Part shown: positions 39,063 through 50,248 of the stretch, in pieces
How the letters are laid out: every line of letters begins with the position of its first letter
Numbering within the stretch: position 1 is the first letter of the stretch
Assembly: GCA_021843755.1 (NCBI GenBank)
Contig: JAKBWB010000039.1
Span: 167,923-231,922 of the forward strand
DNA length: 64,000 nt
From: Pseudomonadota bacterium
GTDB lineage: Bacteria > Pseudomonadota > Gammaproteobacteria > Steroidobacterales > Steroidobacteraceae
Reading direction: 5' to 3'
Notes under the pieces: model-generated
What the model was told of the DNA's origin: nothing
Database searches by the model: none
The model's input: only the letters and a program-made list of their open reading frames with translations
Position numbers and translations under genes: made by a program

Positions 39063-41162
39063 TTACCCGACTCTCCCGTATTGCTCGCCCCCCGCGATCC
39101 AGCGCGCCGAGAGCGCCGCGATAGTATCCGGATAGCGCGCGAGCAGCACCTCCGCGGCCGCCTGCACGCGCGGCAACAGATCCGCATCGCGCATCAGGTC
39201 GGCCACGCGCATCTGCGCGAGGCCCGTCTGGCGCGTGCCGAGCAGCTCGCCTGGACCGCGCAGCTCGAGGTCACGCCTTGCGATCTCGAATCCGTCGTTG
39301 GTGCTGCGCATGACCTGCAGGCGCTGGCGCGCCAGCTGCGACAGGGGCGCCCGATACAGCAGCACGCAGGTACTCGCCGCCGCGCCGCGCCCGACCCGTC
39401 CGCGCAGCTGATGCAGTTGCGCCAGCCCCATGCGCTCGGCGTTCTCGATCACCATCAGGGTGGCGTTCGGCACGTCGACCCCCACCTCGATGACGGTGGT
39501 GGCCACCAGCAGCTGTACGCGCCCGGCCTGGAATCTCAACATCACCTCGTCCTTCTTCGCCGAGGACAGGCGGCCGTGGACCAGCCCGACGCGCACCTCG
39601 GGCAGCGCCTCGGCCAGCACCGTGGCGGTCTCCTCGGCCGCCTGGGAGCGCAGCTCCTCGGACTCCTCGATGAGCGGGCAGACCCAGTAGACCTGTCGTC
39701 CCGAGCGGCAGGCCTGCGCGACCCGCGCCACCACCTCCTCGCGCCGCTGCTCGGGGACCACCACCGTTTGCACCGGGGTGCGTCCGGGCGGCAGAGCGTC
39801 GATCACCGAAACGTCGAGATCCGCGTAGGCGGTCATGGCCAGCGTGCGGGGAATCGGTGTGGCCGTCATGATCAGCTGATGCGCAAAGCGGCCCTGCGCC
39901 CGGCCCTTCTCCTGCAGGCGCAGGCGCTGCTGAACACCGAAGCGGTGCTGTTCGTCGACGATCACGAGTGCGAGGTTCGAGAATGCGATCCCTTCCTGGA
40001 AGAGCGCGTGAGTCCCGACCGCGAGGCGCACCTCGCCGGAGGCGACCGCCTCGAGAGCGCTGCGCCGCGTGCGCGCCGGCTGCGTGCCCGACAGCAGCGC
40101 CACGGGCAGCCCGAGCGGCTCGAACCACGCGCGGAAGCTGCGGGCATGCTGCTCGGCCAGCAGTTCGGTCGGGGCCATCAGCGCCGCCTGCGCGCCGCTG
40201 CCCGCGGCGCGCGCCGCGGCGAGAGCCGCCACCACCGTCTTGCCGCAGCCGACGTCACCCTGCACCAGGCGCACCATCGGCCGCTCGGCGCACAGATCGG
40301 CGTCGACTTCGGCCAGCGCGCGCGCCTGCGCGCCGGTCAATGCGAACGGCAGCGAGGCCAGTAATCGCGCCTCGAGTCCTTGCTCGTCGGCAAGCGGCCG
40401 GGCCGGATCGGTCTTGGCCGCCCGCTTCAACAGCCGCAGGCTCGATTGATGGGCGAGCAACTCCTCGAAGGCCAGACGCCGCTGCGCGGGGTGGCGACCG
40501 GCGGACAGCTCCACGAGCCGCGCATCGCGCGGCGGCCGGTGCACATAGCGCAGCGCATCGCGCAGCGACGGCAGCGCCAGATTCTCCGTCACTTCGGCCG
40601 GCAACCAATCGCGCACGCCCGCGGCCTCGAGCTCTCCGAGCGCCTGCGTGATCAGGGCGCGCAACCGCCCCTGAGTCACCCCTGCGGTGAGCGGATACAA
40701 TGGCGTCAGCGTTTCCTCCACCGCCTCGCAATCCGTGTCGATACGCCGGTACTCCGGGTGGACCATCTCCAGGCCCTGCGGTCCGCGCCGGACTTCTCCG
40801 AAGCAGCGCAGCTTCGTGCCGCGCGCCAGGCCTTGCTGTTGCATCTGCGAGAAATGGAAGAACCGCAGAGTCAGAAACCCGGACCCGTCCGAGAGGCGGG
40901 TCAGCAGCTGCCGGCGGCGCCGATACACCACGTCGGTGAGCTGGATCTCGCCCTGCACGAGGGTGCGCATCCCGGACGAGAGTTCACCGATTTTTCTCAG
41001 GGTCGTGCGGTCGTCATAGCGCACCGGGAGAATGAACAGCAGGTCCTGCACCTGCGCAACGCCGAGCCGGCGCAGCCGCTCGGCGAGCTGCGCGCCGACG
41101 CCGCGCAGCGCCGCAACCGGCCGCTGTTCGCTCGCAGCGCTTATGCCCGCCGCCTCAGCCAA
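39063..41162 (-). CDS. recG: ATP-dependent DNA helicase RecG
   Basis: 699 residues. N-terminal wedge/OB domain, then helicase motifs GDVGCGKT (Walker A), [20 protein letters not shown] (DEQH), [19 protein letters not shown] and the C-terminal [14 protein letters not shown] typical of RecG. It remodels stalled replication forks and Holliday junctions. Initiation appears to be a TTG at 41162 that lies inside the last codons of ridA; no ATG or GTG fits the conserved N-terminus, so weak coupled initiation is likely. Confidence 0.95.
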   Translation of the reverse strand: MAEAAGISAASEQRPVAALRGVGAQLAERLRRLGVAQVQDLLFILPVRYDDRTTLRKIGELSSGMRTLVQGEIQLTDVVYRRRRQLLTRLSDGSGFLTLRFFHFSQMQQQGLARGTKLRCFGEVRRGPQGLEMVHPEYRRIDTDCEAVEETLTPLYPLTAGVTQGRLRALITQALGELEAAGVRDWLPAEVTENLALPSLRDALRYVHRPPRDARLVELSAGRHPAQRRLAFEELLAHQSSLRLLKRAAKTDPARPLADEQGLEARLLASLPFALTGAQARALAEVDADLCAERPMVRLVQGDVGCGKTVVAALAAARAAGSGAQAALMAPTELLAEQHARSFRAWFEPLGLPVALLSGTQPARTRRSALEAVASGEVRLAVGTHALFQEGIAFSNLALVIVDEQHRFGVQQRLRLQEKGRAQGRFAHQLIMTATPIPRTLAMTAYADLDVSVIDALPPGRTPVQTVVVPEQRREEVVARVAQACRSGRQVYWVCPLIEESEELRSQAAEETATVLAEALPEVRVGLVHGRLSSAKKDEVMLRFQAGRVQLLVATTVIEVGVDVPNATLMVIENAERMGLAQLHQLRGRVGRGAAASTCVLLYRAPLSQLARQRLQVMRSTNDGFEIARRDLELRGPGELLGTRQTGLAQMRVADLMRDADLLPRVQAAAEVLLARYPDTIAALSARWIAGGEQYGRVG

Positions 41163-41538
41163 GATGCAGAATGCACTCCGCCTCGACGCGCGCGCCCCGC
41201 GGCAGTTGCGCCACGCCGACCGCGGCCCGCGCCGGGTACGGCTGCGGAAAATACTGCGCCATGATCTCGTTGACCTTGGCGAAGTGCGCGAGATCGGTCA
41301 GATAGATGTTGACCTTCACCGCCTGCGCCAGCGTGCCGCCGGCGGCTCGGGCCACCGCGTCGAGATTGTCGAACACCCGGCGGATCTCCGCCTCGATGCC
41401 CCCGCCGACCAGCTCCTTGGTGCTCGGATCGAGCGGTATCTGGCCGGACAGATAGACCGTATCGCCGGCACGCACCGCCTGGGAATAGGTGCCGATCGCC
41501 GGCGGTGCCTCGTCGGTATGAATGATATTGTGGCTCAT
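41155..41538 (-). CDS. ridA: RidA family reactive enamine/imine deaminase
   Basis: 127 residues. [25 protein letters not shown] and the C-terminal [12 protein letters not shown] are the family signature, including the substrate-binding Arg. Hydrolyses 2-aminoacrylate and related enamines. The ATG at 41538 has GAGG upstream; an ATG at 41550 overlapping the spoT stop has no such site. The spoT-ridA-recG order is as in Pseudomonas. Confidence 0.93.
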   Translation of the reverse strand: MSHNIIHTDEAPPAIGTYSQAVRAGDTVYLSGQIPLDPSTKELVGGGIEAEIRRVFDNLDAVARAAGGTLAQAVKVNIYLTDLAHFAKVNEIMAQYFPQPYPARAAVGVAQLPRGARVEAECILHLG

Positions 41539-41546
41539 GCGGGTCC

Positions 41547-43766
41547 TCATGCGGTGTGGGAACTCGAATCCGATTCGTCGAGTTCATCGGTATCGGAGCG
41601 CTCATCGCGCGCGTGCGCGGCGATCGTGCGGCTGACCCGGGTGACGTCCGGCAGGCGGCGGATGACACGCATGACGCGCGCCAGCTGCTTGCGGTCACGC
41701 ACTTTCAGCTCGAAAGTCAGGATCGAGGCGTCGCCTTCCTGCTCCTCGATCGAGACATGATGGATGTTCGTGTCGGCGCTGGCGATCGCGGCGGCCACGT
41801 GCGCGAGCACGCCGGTGCGGTTGACGACGTCGACCCGGATCTCGGAGCTGAACAGGCGCTCCGGAGCGCTCTGCCAGCTCACCGGCAACCACTTCTCGGG
41901 ATGTTTGCGGTAATCCTCGACGTTGACGCACCGGTCCCGGTGAATCACCACGCCGCGGCCGCTCGAGAGAAATGCGAACACCGGATCATTGGGCAACGGG
42001 AAGCAGCAGCGCGCATAGCTGACGAGCAGGCCCTCGGTGCCGGCGATCGCGAGCGGTGCGTGCATCGAGGCGCCCGGCTCGGCGGCGGCCGGCAGCAAGC
42101 GGCGCGCCACTAGCGGCGCGAGCCGCTCGCCGAGACCGATCTTCTCGTACAGCTCGTTCATGTCGTGCATGCCGAGCTCCCCGAGCACGGCCGTGCACGC
42201 CTCGGCGGCGACGTCCTCCAACAACAGGTGAGACTCCGCCAGCGCCTGGGCGAGCAGACGCTGGCCGAGCGCGATCGCTTCGGTGCGCCGCAGACCTTTC
42301 AGATAATGACGGATCGCGCTGCGCGCCTTGGCCGTGACCACGAAGCCCACCCAGGCCGGATTGGGCACCGCGCCCTTGGCGGTAATGATCTCCACCGTCT
42401 GCCCATTGCGCAGCACCGTGCGCAGCGGTGTGAGCCGCCGATCCACCTTGGCCGCGACGCAGCGATTGCCGACGTCGGTGTGGACCGCGTAGGCGAAATC
42501 GACCACGGTTGCGCCGCTGGGAAGCCTGAGAATCCTGCCCTTCGGGGTGAACACGTACACCTTGTCGGGGTACAGGTCGACCTTGACGCTCTCGAGGAAC
42601 TCCTCGGAGTTGCCGTCCTCCTGCAGCGCCACCAGACCGGAGAGCCACTCGCGCGCACGTTCCTGCTGGACCGAGCCGGCGACCTCCCCCGTCTTGTACT
42701 TCCAGTGCGCGGCAATGCCCGACTCCGCGACGCGATCCATATCCTCGGTGCGGATCTGAACCTCGATCGGCACGGCGTTGGGGCCGAACAGCGTGGTGTG
42801 CAAGGACTGATAGCCGTTGACCCGAGGGATGGCGATGTAATCCTTGAAGCGCCCGGGCATCGGCCGGAACACCGAGTGGACCACGCCGATGGTCCGGTAA
42901 CAGGTATCGAGTTCATCGACGATGATGCGCAGACCGTAGACATCGACGATCTCGGCGAGCGAGGCGCGCTTGCGCAGCATTTTCTTGTAGATGCTGTACA
43001 GATGCTTCTCGCGCATCTCCACGCGTGCCTGGATGCCGTGTTTCGCGAGCGCCGCGGACAGTTGCCGTTCGATTTTCTTCAGGAACTCCTTCTGATTGCC
43101 GCGCGCCTTGCGCAGGGCATACTCCAGCACGCGGTAGCGGCGCGGATACAGCGCGCGAAACCCGAGTTCCTCGAGCTCGAGTTTCAGGTTGTACAGGCCC
43201 AGGCGCTCGGCGATGGGCGCGTAGATCTCCAGCGTCTCGCGCGCGATCGCCCGCCGCCGATGCGGCGGCATCGACTGAATCGTGCGCATGTTGTGCGTGC
43301 GGTCGGCGAGCTTGACCAGGATGACGCGCAGGTCGCGCACCATCGCCAGCAACATCTTGCGGAAGGATTCCGCCTGCGCTTCCTCGCGGCTCTTGAACTG
43401 AATCGCATCGAGCTTGGTCACCCCGTCGACGAGCTCGGCCACGTCGGCGCCGAAGCGCGCGGCAAGCTGGTCCTTGGGTGTCGGGGTGTCCTCGATGACG
43501 TCGTGCAGGATCGCCGCGACGAGGGTATCGGCGTCCAGGCGCAGATCGGCCAGGATCGCCGCGGTGGCGACCGGATGGGCGATGAAGGGCTCGCCGGAGC
43601 GGCGCTTCTGGCCCTGATGGGCCGATGCCCCGAATTCCGCCGCCTCGCGGATGCGCGCCACCTGCTCCGGCGGCAGATAGCCGCCGATGGTGGCGAGCAA
43701 TTCCTTCAGCCCAGGGGTACGTCTTCCGCCGGGAAGCAACCCGAGGAGGGAAGACGCATACTCCAT
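41547..43766 (-). CDS. spoT: Bifunctional (p)ppGpp synthetase/hydrolase
   Basis: 739 residues from the ATG at 43766. The HD hydrolase domain is intact ([12 protein letters not shown] at 88-89, also [10 protein letters not shown]). The synthetase domain has [13 protein letters not shown] and the TGS domain [17 protein letters not shown] zinc-finger region with CCFPLPND and a C-terminal ACT domain ([17 protein letters not shown]) follow. Both active sites look complete, so it should control the stringent response in both directions. 25 bases after rpoZ. Confidence 0.93.
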   Translation of the reverse strand: MEYASSLLGLLPGGRRTPGLKELLATIGGYLPPEQVARIREAAEFGASAHQGQKRRSGEPFIAHPVATAAILADLRLDADTLVAAILHDVIEDTPTPKDQLAARFGADVAELVDGVTKLDAIQFKSREEAQAESFRKMLLAMVRDLRVILVKLADRTHNMRTIQSMPPHRRRAIARETLEIYAPIAERLGLYNLKLELEELGFRALYPRRYRVLEYALRKARGNQKEFLKKIERQLSAALAKHGIQARVEMREKHLYSIYKKMLRKRASLAEIVDVYGLRIIVDELDTCYRTIGVVHSVFRPMPGRFKDYIAIPRVNGYQSLHTTLFGPNAVPIEVQIRTEDMDRVAESGIAAHWKYKTGEVAGSVQQERAREWLSGLVALQEDGNSEEFLESVKVDLYPDKVYVFTPKGRILRLPSGATVVDFAYAVHTDVGNRCVAAKVDRRLTPLRTVLRNGQTVEIITAKGAVPNPAWVGFVVTAKARSAIRHYLKGLRRTEAIALGQRLLAQALAESHLLLEDVAAEACTAVLGELGMHDMNELYEKIGLGERLAPLVARRLLPAAAEPGASMHAPLAIAGTEGLLVSYARCCFPLPNDPVFAFLSSGRGVVIHRDRCVNVEDYRKHPEKWLPVSWQSAPERLFSSEIRVDVVNRTGVLAHVAAAIASADTNIHHVSIEEQEGDASILTFELKVRDRKQLARVMRVIRRLPDVTRVSRTIAAHARDERSDTDELDESDSSSHTA

Positions 43767-43791
43767 ATCACGACGCGCGGCCGCTCCGTGG

Positions 43792-44082
43792 CTAGTGCTC
43801 GCCCAGACCGAACTGCGGCGCGCGGAAGGCCGTTTGCATGTCCAGCTCCGGCACCCCCGGAGGCGGCTGCTCGGCCGGCGGCTCCGGCTCGCGAAGCATC
43901 TCGAGCGTGACGTTGCCCGCGGCGATCTCGCGCAGCGCAAGCACCGTCGGCTTGTCATTTTCCAGCGGCACGGTCGGCTCGGCGCCATTGGCGAGCCGCC
44001 TGGCACGCTGCGCGGCCAGAATCACCAGCTCGAACAGGTTATCCACGTTCTGCAGGCAATCTTCGACGGTGATGCGGGCCAT
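43792..44082 (-). CDS. rpoZ: RNA polymerase omega subunit
   Basis: 96 residues starting [10 protein letters not shown] and followed by [16 protein letters not shown] and [11 protein letters not shown], the conserved core of omega. A Pro/Glu-rich C-terminal tail extends past the E. coli end. Stabilises beta' and mediates ppGpp binding; it is adjacent to spoT as in most gammaproteobacteria. Confidence 0.95.
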   Translation of the reverse strand: MARITVEDCLQNVDNLFELVILAAQRARRLANGAEPTVPLENDKPTVLALREIAAGNVTLEMLREPEPPAEQPPPGVPELDMQTAFRAPQFGLGEH

Positions 44083-44159
44083 GGCGGTACTTCGGTGATT
44101 ATGGGTTGCCGGGCGCGGCGGGCGCGCAGGAGCATCTACTATACGGCAATCACAGGGGT

Positions 44160-45389
44160 TCAGGCCAGCAGCTGAGCGAGGAGCGGTCGAAGTTCTGGCC
44201 GGGAAGCCGCCAGCGGGCCGCCGCGCCCCTCGATGATCCGCGCCAGGTCGTCCACCGCCTGCCCGAACTCGTCATTCACCACCACGTAGTCGAACTCGCC
44301 CCAATGGCTCATGTCGCTCACGGCATCGCTCAGCCGGCGGGCGATGACCTCGGCGGAGTCTGTAGCTCGGCTGCGCAACCGCTGCTCGAGGGCCGCACGC
44401 GAGGGTGGCAGCACGAAGATCGTCTGGCACTCCAGGACCGCCCGACGCACTTGGCGGGCACCCTGCCAATCGATTTCCAGAACCAGGTCGCCGCCGGCGG
44501 CCAGGCGCGCCTCGACCGGCTCACGGGCGGTACCGTAGTAATTGTCGAAGACTCGGGCGTACTCGAGAAACCGACCCTCGGCCACCATGCGCTTGAATTG
44601 CTCGACGCTCACGAAGTGATATTCGCGTCCATCGACCTCGGTCGCGCGCTTCGGGCGGGTCGTGTGCGAGATCGAGAGCCGCAGCTCGGGCTTGCGCGCC
44701 AGCAGCGCACGGACCAGCGAGGTCTTCCCCGCACCCGAAGGGGCCGCCAGGATGAACAATTGCCCGCGACCGGTCGAAGTCGGAGCGGGCGTGCGCGCGA
44801 GCAGCGCCCCGGCACGGGCAACCAGCGCCTGCAAGGCCTGAGCACGGTGGCTCACCAAGTTCTTTTCCGCCGCCGAAAGTTCGGCCGCGTTCCGCGCCGA
44901 GTCGCGAGGCAGGAAGATCGGATCGTAGCCGAAGCCGCCGCTGCCGCGCGGCTCGCGCGCAATGCGGCCTTCCCACGTCCCCTCGGCGATCAGCGGATCG
45001 GGATCATCCGGGCCGCGCACAAGCGCCACGACGCAGCGGTAACGCGCCCCGCGGTCGCTCTCGGGCACCCCATCGAGCTCCGCGAGGAGCTTGCGCAGGT
45101 TGGCCGCGTCGCTCGCCCCCTCGCCCGCGTAGCGCGCCGAGTAGACTCCGGGACGGCCCCGCAGCGCGTCGACCTCGATGCCGGAGTCATCGGCAAGCGC
45201 CGGCAACCCCGTCTGCCGAGCCGCGAACCGGGCCTTCAGCAGTGCATTGTCGCGAAAAGTCGCACCCGTCTCGGGTGGCGTCGTCAGACCAAACGCGCTC
45301 TGGGACGCGACCACGATACCGAGCGGCCCAAGCAGTTCGCCGAACTCGCGAAGCTTGCCCGGATTGGCGCTGGCGAGGACGATCTTCAT
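44160..45389 (-). CDS. RdgB-Gmk fusion: non-canonical purine NTP pyrophosphatase joined to guanylate kinase
   Basis: One 409-residue frame from the ATG at 45389. Residues 1 to about 196 are a full RdgB/HAM1 domain: [34 protein letters not shown] and [11 protein letters not shown], normally the last residues of that protein. After a short linker (about 197-207, rich in Thr, Pro and Arg) a complete guanylate kinase follows: [10 protein letters not shown] (P-loop), [28 protein letters not shown] and [11 protein letters not shown]. The linker holds no stop and no ATG, GTG or TTG in frame, so separate initiation of Gmk is unlikely. The domains should hydrolyse dITP/XTP and phosphorylate GMP respectively. 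It joins rph-rdgB to gmk-rpoZ-spoT, two blocks that are normally separate genes. Confidence 0.9.
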   Translation of the reverse strand: MKIVLASANPGKLREFGELLGPLGIVVASQSAFGLTTPPETGATFRDNALLKARFAARQTGLPALADDSGIEVDALRGRPGVYSARYAGEGASDAANLRKLLAELDGVPESDRGARYRCVVALVRGPDDPDPLIAEGTWEGRIAREPRGSGGFGYDPIFLPRDSARNAAELSAAEKNLVSHRAQALQALVARAGALLARTPAPTSTGRGQLFILAAPSGAGKTSLVRALLARKPELRLSISHTTRPKRATEVDGREYHFVSVEQFKRMVAEGRFLEYARVFDNYYGTAREPVEARLAAGGDLVLEIDWQGARQVRRAVLECQTIFVLPPSRAALEQRLRSRATDSAEVIARRLSDAVSDMSHWGEFDYVVVNDEFGQAVDDLARIIEGRGGPLAASRPELRPLLAQLLA

Positions 45390-45461
45390 GCACAACGCAC
45401 GGGGCTCAACGGGATTCGCAACGAACGCGAGCGACGCCCCCGGGGATCCGGACCTCGCCGG

Positions 45462-46202
45462 TCATGCCCCGACCGCCCGGGTCTGCAGCGCAAAGAGCTG
45501 CTCGATACCGCCCGCGGCGAGCGCCAGCATCGCATCGAGCTCGTGGCGGCGAAACGCATGGCCCTCGGCCGTACCCTGCAACTCGATGAACGCTCCGCCG
45601 TCGTTCATGACGACGTTCATATCGACCTCGGCGTGGGAGTCCTCCTGGTAGTCCAGATCGAGCACGGGCACTCCGCCCACGATGCCGACGGAGATCGCCG
45701 CCACCTGGCCATGCAGCGGATCGGCCGGGATCGACCGCTTGCGCAGCAGGCCGCGGCACGCCTGCGCGAGAGCGACGTAGCCGCCGGCGATCGACGCGGT
45801 CCGCGTCCCGCCGTCGGCCTGCAATACATCACAGTCGATCATGACCGTACGCTCGCCGAGCGCCTTCAGATCGACGATCGCGCGCAGCGAGCGGCCGATC
45901 AGCCGCTGGATCTCCTGCGTGCGTCCGCTTTGCTTGCCGCGCGCGGCTTCGCGGGCCGAGCGCGTATGCGTCGCGCGCGGCAGCATGCCGTATTCGGCGG
46001 TGACCCAACCCTGGCCTTTGCCGCGCAAGAATGCCGGCACCGTCTCCTCGACGCTGGCGGTACACAGCACCTGTGTATCGCCGAATTCCACGAGCACCGA
46101 GCCTTCGGCGTGCTTGGCGAAGCGGCCGGTGAAGACCACGGGCCGCAATTGATCGGGGGCGCGCCCGCCCGATCGGGTGAAGCTTCCTCTGTCTGCGGTC
46201 AT
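45462..46202 (-). CDS. rph: Ribonuclease PH
   Basis: 246 residues from the ATG at 46202, overlapping the phosphatase stop (ATGA). [47 protein letters not shown] and [17 protein letters not shown] are the hallmark phosphorolytic RNase segments. It trims tRNA 3' ends using phosphate. Followed by the rdgB-gmk gene 72 bases on. Confidence 0.95.
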   Translation of the reverse strand: MTADRGSFTRSGGRAPDQLRPVVFTGRFAKHAEGSVLVEFGDTQVLCTASVEETVPAFLRGKGQGWVTAEYGMLPRATHTRSAREAARGKQSGRTQEIQRLIGRSLRAIVDLKALGERTVMIDCDVLQADGGTRTASIAGGYVALAQACRGLLRKRSIPADPLHGQVAAISVGIVGGVPVLDLDYQEDSHAEVDMNVVMNDGGAFIELQGTAEGHAFRRHELDAMLALAAGGIEQLFALQTRAVGA

Positions 46203-46951
46203 TCCGTCTCTCCAAGCCACTGTAGTGCCGCCGCCGAGGTGTTGTCGCTGCCGGGTCCGGCGCGCTTGACCGCCCGGCGCGCGAGCGTCATGAGCTTCTC
46301 GCCGATCGGGCTGCCCGAGGCGCACAGCGCCGCGGCGATCTCCTCGTCCTTCAACGGCCCCCATAGTCCGTCGCTGCACACCAGCAGCGCATCACCGGGC
46401 TCGAGCCGCCGGCGGCAGGTGATCGCCATGTCCGGCAACATCGCCCCGCCGCCCAGGCAGCACTCGACGTAATTGCGCATCGGATGCGCCTGCGCCTGCT
46501 CGGCGGTGATCAGCCCCTCGCGCAGCAGCCCCTCCACGTGGCTGTGGTCGCGGCTGCGGCCGATGAGTTGTCCGTCGCGGAAATGATAGATCCGGCTGTC
46601 ACCGATATGTGCCCACCAGGCCCCGCCGTGCTGAATCAGGCACAGCGCACAAGTGGCCCGCGGGCGCCGATCGATCGGCGCTTGCGCGCCGAGCTTGACG
46701 ACTTCCTCGTGGGCGCGCCCCAGCGTCAAGTGCAGAAAACCGAGGGGATCGAACAACGGCTGCGAGGTGTGCGAGAATGCCTCGAGCACGGTGTGCCGGG
46801 TGATTTCCGCAGCGCGCGCGCCATCGGCGTAGCCGCCCATTCCGTCGGCGATGATCAGCAGCGCCGCGTGCTCGCTCGCCGCGACGGCGATCCGATCCTG
46901 ATTCTCCCCCCGTCCGCCCTGCAAGCTGACTTCGGCGTAGTCGATCCGCAA
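46199..46951 (-). CDS. PP2C-type serine/threonine protein phosphatase
   Basis: 250 residues. Metal-binding motifs [39 protein letters not shown] and SDNTSAAAL are all present in the PPM family order. Initiation appears to be a TTG at 46951 with AAGGGA upstream; no ATG fits. A cognate kinase is not in the window. Divergent from yicC with a 77-base promoter gap and cotranscribed with rph. Confidence 0.9.
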   Translation of the reverse strand: MRIDYAEVSLQGGRGENQDRIAVAASEHAALLIIADGMGGYADGARAAEITRHTVLEAFSHTSQPLFDPLGFLHLTLGRAHEEVVKLGAQAPIDRRPRATCALCLIQHGGAWWAHIGDSRIYHFRDGQLIGRSRDHSHVEGLLREGLITAEQAQAHPMRNYVECCLGGGAMLPDMAITCRRRLEPGDALLVCSDGLWGPLKDEEIAAALCASGSPIGEKLMTLARRAVKRAGPGSDNTSAAALQWLGETE

Positions 46952-47028
46952 GCGAATCCCTTTATATCTGCTAGAGTTCGGGTCAGCTTTATATCATCCC
47001 ACCGCGCCGGGAGCGTAGCGTTAACCAG

Positions 47029-47892
47029 ATGATTGCCAGCATGACAGGTTTCGCCCGGCGCGAACTCTCCGGTCCCTGGGGGAGCCTCGTGTGCGAGCTG
47101 CGCAGCGTCAATCACCGTTTCCTCGAAAGCGGCTTCCGCCTGCCCGAAGAGCTGCGCTCGGTGGAGAGCGATCTGCGCCAGCACCTGGGGCAGGCCTTGC
47201 GCCGCGGCAAGCTCGACTGCACGATCACCTATCGCCCGGCGCAAGCCGCGGCGATGACCCTCGAGGTGGACGCCGCCGCGCTCGAGCGACTGACCGCGCG
47301 GCTCGATGAGCTGCAACGGGTCATCCCGCTCGGCTCGGTCAACCTGCTCGAGGTGCTGCGCTGGCCCGGCGTCCTCAAGGATCAGACGACCGCGGGCGAG
47401 GAGTTGCTCGCCGCGGTGCGCGAGCTGTTCGACGCCGCGATAGGTGATCTGTGCGCGGCCCGCTCGCGCGAGGGCGAGAAGCTGCGCGCGGTTCTCGAGC
47501 AGCGCTGCGAGAGCCTCGAGGCTCTGGTCAAGCAGGTCCAGGCGCGGCTGCCGGACATCCACGCGCGGTTGACCGCGAAAATCCGCGATCGCATCAGGGA
47601 GCTGGCCGCCGGCGCCGACCAGGACCGCCTCGAGCAGGAGATCGCGCTGTTGCTGCAGCGGCTGGACGTCGATGAAGAGCTCGAGCGCCTGAGCGGGCAC
47701 GTCGCAGAGATCCGGCGGGTGCTCGCCGGCAACGAGCCCGCGGGCCGACGGCTGGACTTCCTCATGCAGGAGCTGAACCGCGAGGCCAACACACTGTCCT
47801 CGAAGTCCCAGGATCTCGAGACCACCCGCACCGCCGTCGATATGAAGGTGCTGATCGAGCAGATGCGCGAGCAGGTGCAGAACGCGGAGTAA
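47029..47892 (+). CDS. yicC: YicC/YloC family endoribonuclease
   Basis: 287 residues. The N-terminal MIASMTGFARRE and SVNHRFLESGFRLPEELR and the C-terminal RRLDFLMQELNREANTLSSK are the two conserved YicC blocks; a coiled-coil-like Glu/Arg-rich middle joins them. YicC-type proteins cleave RNA and influence sRNA decay. Its last codons, encoding EQVQNAE, serve as the attachment core of the downstream island, so the gene stays intact after integration. Confidence 0.93.
   Translation: MIASMTGFARRELSGPWGSLVCELRSVNHRFLESGFRLPEELRSVESDLRQHLGQALRRGKLDCTITYRPAQAAAMTLEVDAAALERLTARLDELQRVIPLGSVNLLEVLRWPGVLKDQTTAGEELLAAVRELFDAAIGDLCAARSREGEKLRAVLEQRCESLEALVKQVQARLPDIHARLTAKIRDRIRELAAGADQDRLEQEIALLLQRLDVDEELERLSGHVAEIRRVLAGNEPAGRRLDFLMQELNREANTLSSKSQDLETTRTAVDMKVLIEQMREQVQNAE
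47868..47888 (+). repeat. attL core: 21-bp direct repeat at 3' end of yicC
   Basis: The 21 bases beginning CGAGCAGGTGCAG and ending ACGCGGA are repeated exactly at 52246-52266 in the same orientation. This copy is the native end of yicC. The integrase fragment starts 190 bases downstream, the usual layout for tyrosine-integrase islands that recreate the 3' end of their target gene. Confidence 0.75.
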
Positions 47893-47998
47893 TGGGTAGT
47901 ACTGTATAAAGACGCCCTGGCGTCAAGATAAAATCCATATAAAATAAATACTTAAGTTCTACAGCGCCCCGTTTCGTCCAGTATCGTCCAAAGCTTCG

Positions 47999-48067
47999 TT
48001 GTAGCTAGATTTGTAGCTGATCCGTTAGCTACAATCCGCGAGCAGGAATCTACGAAGTTAGCTACAA
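47999..48067 (+). repeat. Clustered TTGTAGCT repeats, putative integrase arm sites (left)
   Basis: TTGTAGCTA at 47999-48007 and TTGTAGCTG at 48011-48019, then the inverse TTAGCTACAA at 48025-48034 and 48058-48067, directly before the integrase start. A diverged copy of the first pair lies near the right end at 52168-52193. Such repeats are typical of integrase or excisionase arm-type sites. Confidence 0.5.
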
Positions 48068-48078
48068 CGGGTCATTTC

Positions 48079-48459
48079 ATGGCGCTGGACACACTCACCG
48101 CGCTCGACGTCAAGCGCGCATACGGCAAAGAGGACCGCCTCTTCCTCTCCGATGGCGGAGGCCTGTATCTCAGAAAGCAGACGGCAACCGGCGCGAGCTG
48201 GACGCTGCGATATCGCTTCGCGGGCAAGGACCGGTGGCTCGCTCTCGGCAACTATCCGGACATGAGCCTCGCCGAAGCCCGCGTGGAGGCGCGTAAGGCT
48301 CGGGTACTGCTGGATCAGGGGAAGGACCCCATGCGAGAGAAGCAAGCTCAGATCGATGCTGAGCGGCGAAAGGGATCGTTCAAAGAGCTGGCCGAGGAAT
48401 GGTTCATCGCGGAAATCAACTCGAGAGTCCTGAGTTTTCCGTTTGATATGAGGTCATGA
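48079..48459 (+). pseudogene. Truncated P4-type tyrosine integrase (DUF4102 N-terminal part)
   Basis: About 115 native residues: LTALDVKRA, then FLSDGGGLYLRKQ, WTLRYRFAGKDRWLALGNYPDMSLAEAR and KARVLLDQGKDPM. These are the DUF4102 arm-binding domain of P4-like integrases, continuing into the core-binding domain (FKELAEEWF). The reading frame then passes into unrelated sequence and stops at the edge of the transposase gene. The catalytic domain (normally to about residue 400) is absent, so the island cannot move by its own integrase. Confidence 0.85.
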
Positions 48460-49854
48460 GGCGAGCCGGAGGAGCTGCATTCTCTCCGGGTCCTGCCGCT
48501 CGAGGATGAATTTTGTCACGGAATCGGTGCTGGAGGAATCGAGGAGAAATTCCGGCAGGCTCTGACGCAGTGCGTTGGCGACGACGAGCTCTGAGGGAGG
48601 GATTCCGGGACGGATGGTTCGCAGCCAGGAGCCGAAGGCGTTCCAGACCGCGGTAGGGAAGACGACGGCGAGGTACTGCAGCAGCCCCTGAGCGATGATG
48701 CCGGCCTGGATGAAGACGTGATAGGCATGGACCTTGCGTTTGACGGCATTGCGGTACTCGATCGACTCGCGGTGAAGGTGTTGATTGCCATTGCGGCGGC
48801 GCAGCGGCTTCATGTCGGCCATCCAGAAGTGGTAGGCGAATGAGCCGATGAGGCGCACGGCCTGCTTGAAGCTGTGCTCAATCTTGAAGCGCAGTCCGTA
48901 GAGGCGAATGATCTCGAGGGGATCGAGGGTCAGATCTGTGCACATGAGCAGACATGAGCCTCGGGTGGGATGGCCGACGGCGACGAAGCGCACGAGCCGT
49001 CCGGCCGGACGCCACAGCAGATCACGGACGCGGTAGCGGATGGTGACGTTCTGCTCGCCATAGACGGGGCTTGTGGCTTCGGTCATGCCTTGAGGGTCCT
49101 GCAGCAGCGTGCGCAGGTGGATTTTCCGGCCGTAGAGTCGGGGCCGACCGCGCTTTCTCGGTCCGCGCTGCTGGTGGGTCGCGTAGGCGACGGCGTTGGA
49201 CTTCACGCGCGTGATGAGGTGGTTGCCCTGCTCAAGAAGCCCGGTGATCATCTTGCCGCAGGCGTAGTAGGCGTCGGCGAGGAAGTAGAACGGCTCGCCG
49301 AGGGAGATGATCCCAAGGAGCGCGAGCATCTTGTCGAACAGAGTATGCCGGTCGCGGTTGGAGAAGACGAGTCCCTCGTGGATGCGGGCGGCGAGCGGGA
49401 CGGCGAAGACGCTGGAGGCAGCCTGAACGAGCAGGCTCACCGCCTGGAGCGAGTGCCCCATGATGTACTCGGGCTTCGTGTTCGACTCTGACTGCTGATG
49501 CAGGAGCTTCACGGCGGGCATCTTCTTGCCGCGCTTGGGCGCTTTCAGCCCGTCCCCGACCACGACCGGCCGGCCGTTGACCCGCAGCGGCGCCGGGAAT
49601 AGCCGCAGCACCACACTCGTCCACAGCGCCGCGAGCTGATCGAGGCGGACGGCGGAGCTGTGGAAACTGTCCAGGAGCTTCTGATACAGCCGCGGCTTGA
49701 TCGAGAGCGCGCGCACGATGCTGGTCACCCCCAGCAGCTCCGTGCGCACGGTGAGGCCAGCCACGGCGGTGGCGAACCAGAGGAAGGTGCGCTTGCGAGA
49801 GAAGGCCGGGCGCAGCAGGCATATCGCGTTCCACCAGGCGGTCCACAGGGCCAT
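48454..49854 (-). mobile_element. Transposase (DDE, IS4-like) gene interrupting the integrase
   Basis: 466 residues from the ATG at 49854 (GGAGG five bases upstream). It has an N-terminal helical region, then VVVGDGLKAPKRGKKMP (candidate first Asp), FLADAYYACGKMI (second Asp), a RGRPRLYG basic patch and LYGLRFKIEHSFKQAVRLIG (catalytic Glu in the Y-[RK]...E arrangement). The DDE triad therefore appears complete. I could not find convincing terminal inverted repeats or a target duplication, so the element's exact limits are not given. Its 3' end abuts the broken integrase. Family assignment beyond DDE/IS4-like is uncertain. Confidence 0.75.
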
Positions 49855-49885
49855 CACGTCCTCCGGGATGTTATTGTCAATGAAC

Positions 49886-49905
49886 TATAGCATTGATATG
49901 CTATA
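49886..49905. promoter_or_regulatory. Inverted repeat in the transposase/DUF6788 divergent promoter
   Basis: Perfect 8-bp arms TATAGCAT and ATGCTATA around TGAT, ending three bases before the rightward ATG at 49909. It overlaps a possible rightward promoter (TTGTCA at 49874, 17-base spacer, TATGCT). Looks like an operator or regulatory site controlling both divergent genes. Confidence 0.5.
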
Positions 49906-49908
49906 CCT

Positions 49909-50226
49909 ATGACAGCAGAGACCCTCGAACAGATCAAGAAACGCATTGCGAAAGTCAAAGCGGATCTCCTCGCGATTGAGGAGATGCGCCCAGGGTCCCT
50001 CACCCGTCAGTTCAAGGACCCGAAGAACAAGGCCGGGGCGTACTACCAGCTCAGCTACACGCGGCAGATGAAGAGCCGCACCGAGTACGTGCCGCGGGAA
50101 TACGTCCCCGAGCTGCGCCGCGAGATCCGGCTCTATCAGCGCTTCAAGGCACTCACTGCCCAGTGGGTCGCGTTGAGCATCGAGAAGAGCCGCTTGAAGA
50201 TGAAGCGCGCCTCGCGACGGCGATGA
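49909..50226 (+). CDS. Small basic coiled-coil protein, DUF6788-like
   Basis: 105 residues, rich in Lys, Arg and Glu. The N-terminal half (LEQIKKRIAKVKADLLAIEEM) can form a coiled coil, then RPGSLTRQFKDPKNKAGAYYQLSYT resembles the core of DUF6788 proteins that accompany transposases. The C-terminus is strongly basic (KMKRASRRR), which suggests nucleic-acid binding. It is divergent from the transposase gene by 54 bases with an inverted repeat in between. Family assignment is from memory of the core motif and only moderately sure; function unknown. Confidence 0.6.
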   Translation: MTAETLEQIKKRIAKVKADLLAIEEMRPGSLTRQFKDPKNKAGAYYQLSYTRQMKSRTEYVPREYVPELRREIRLYQRFKALTAQWVALSIEKSRLKMKRASRRR

Positions 50227-50248
50227 ACTGCGGTGATATGCTCATCCG

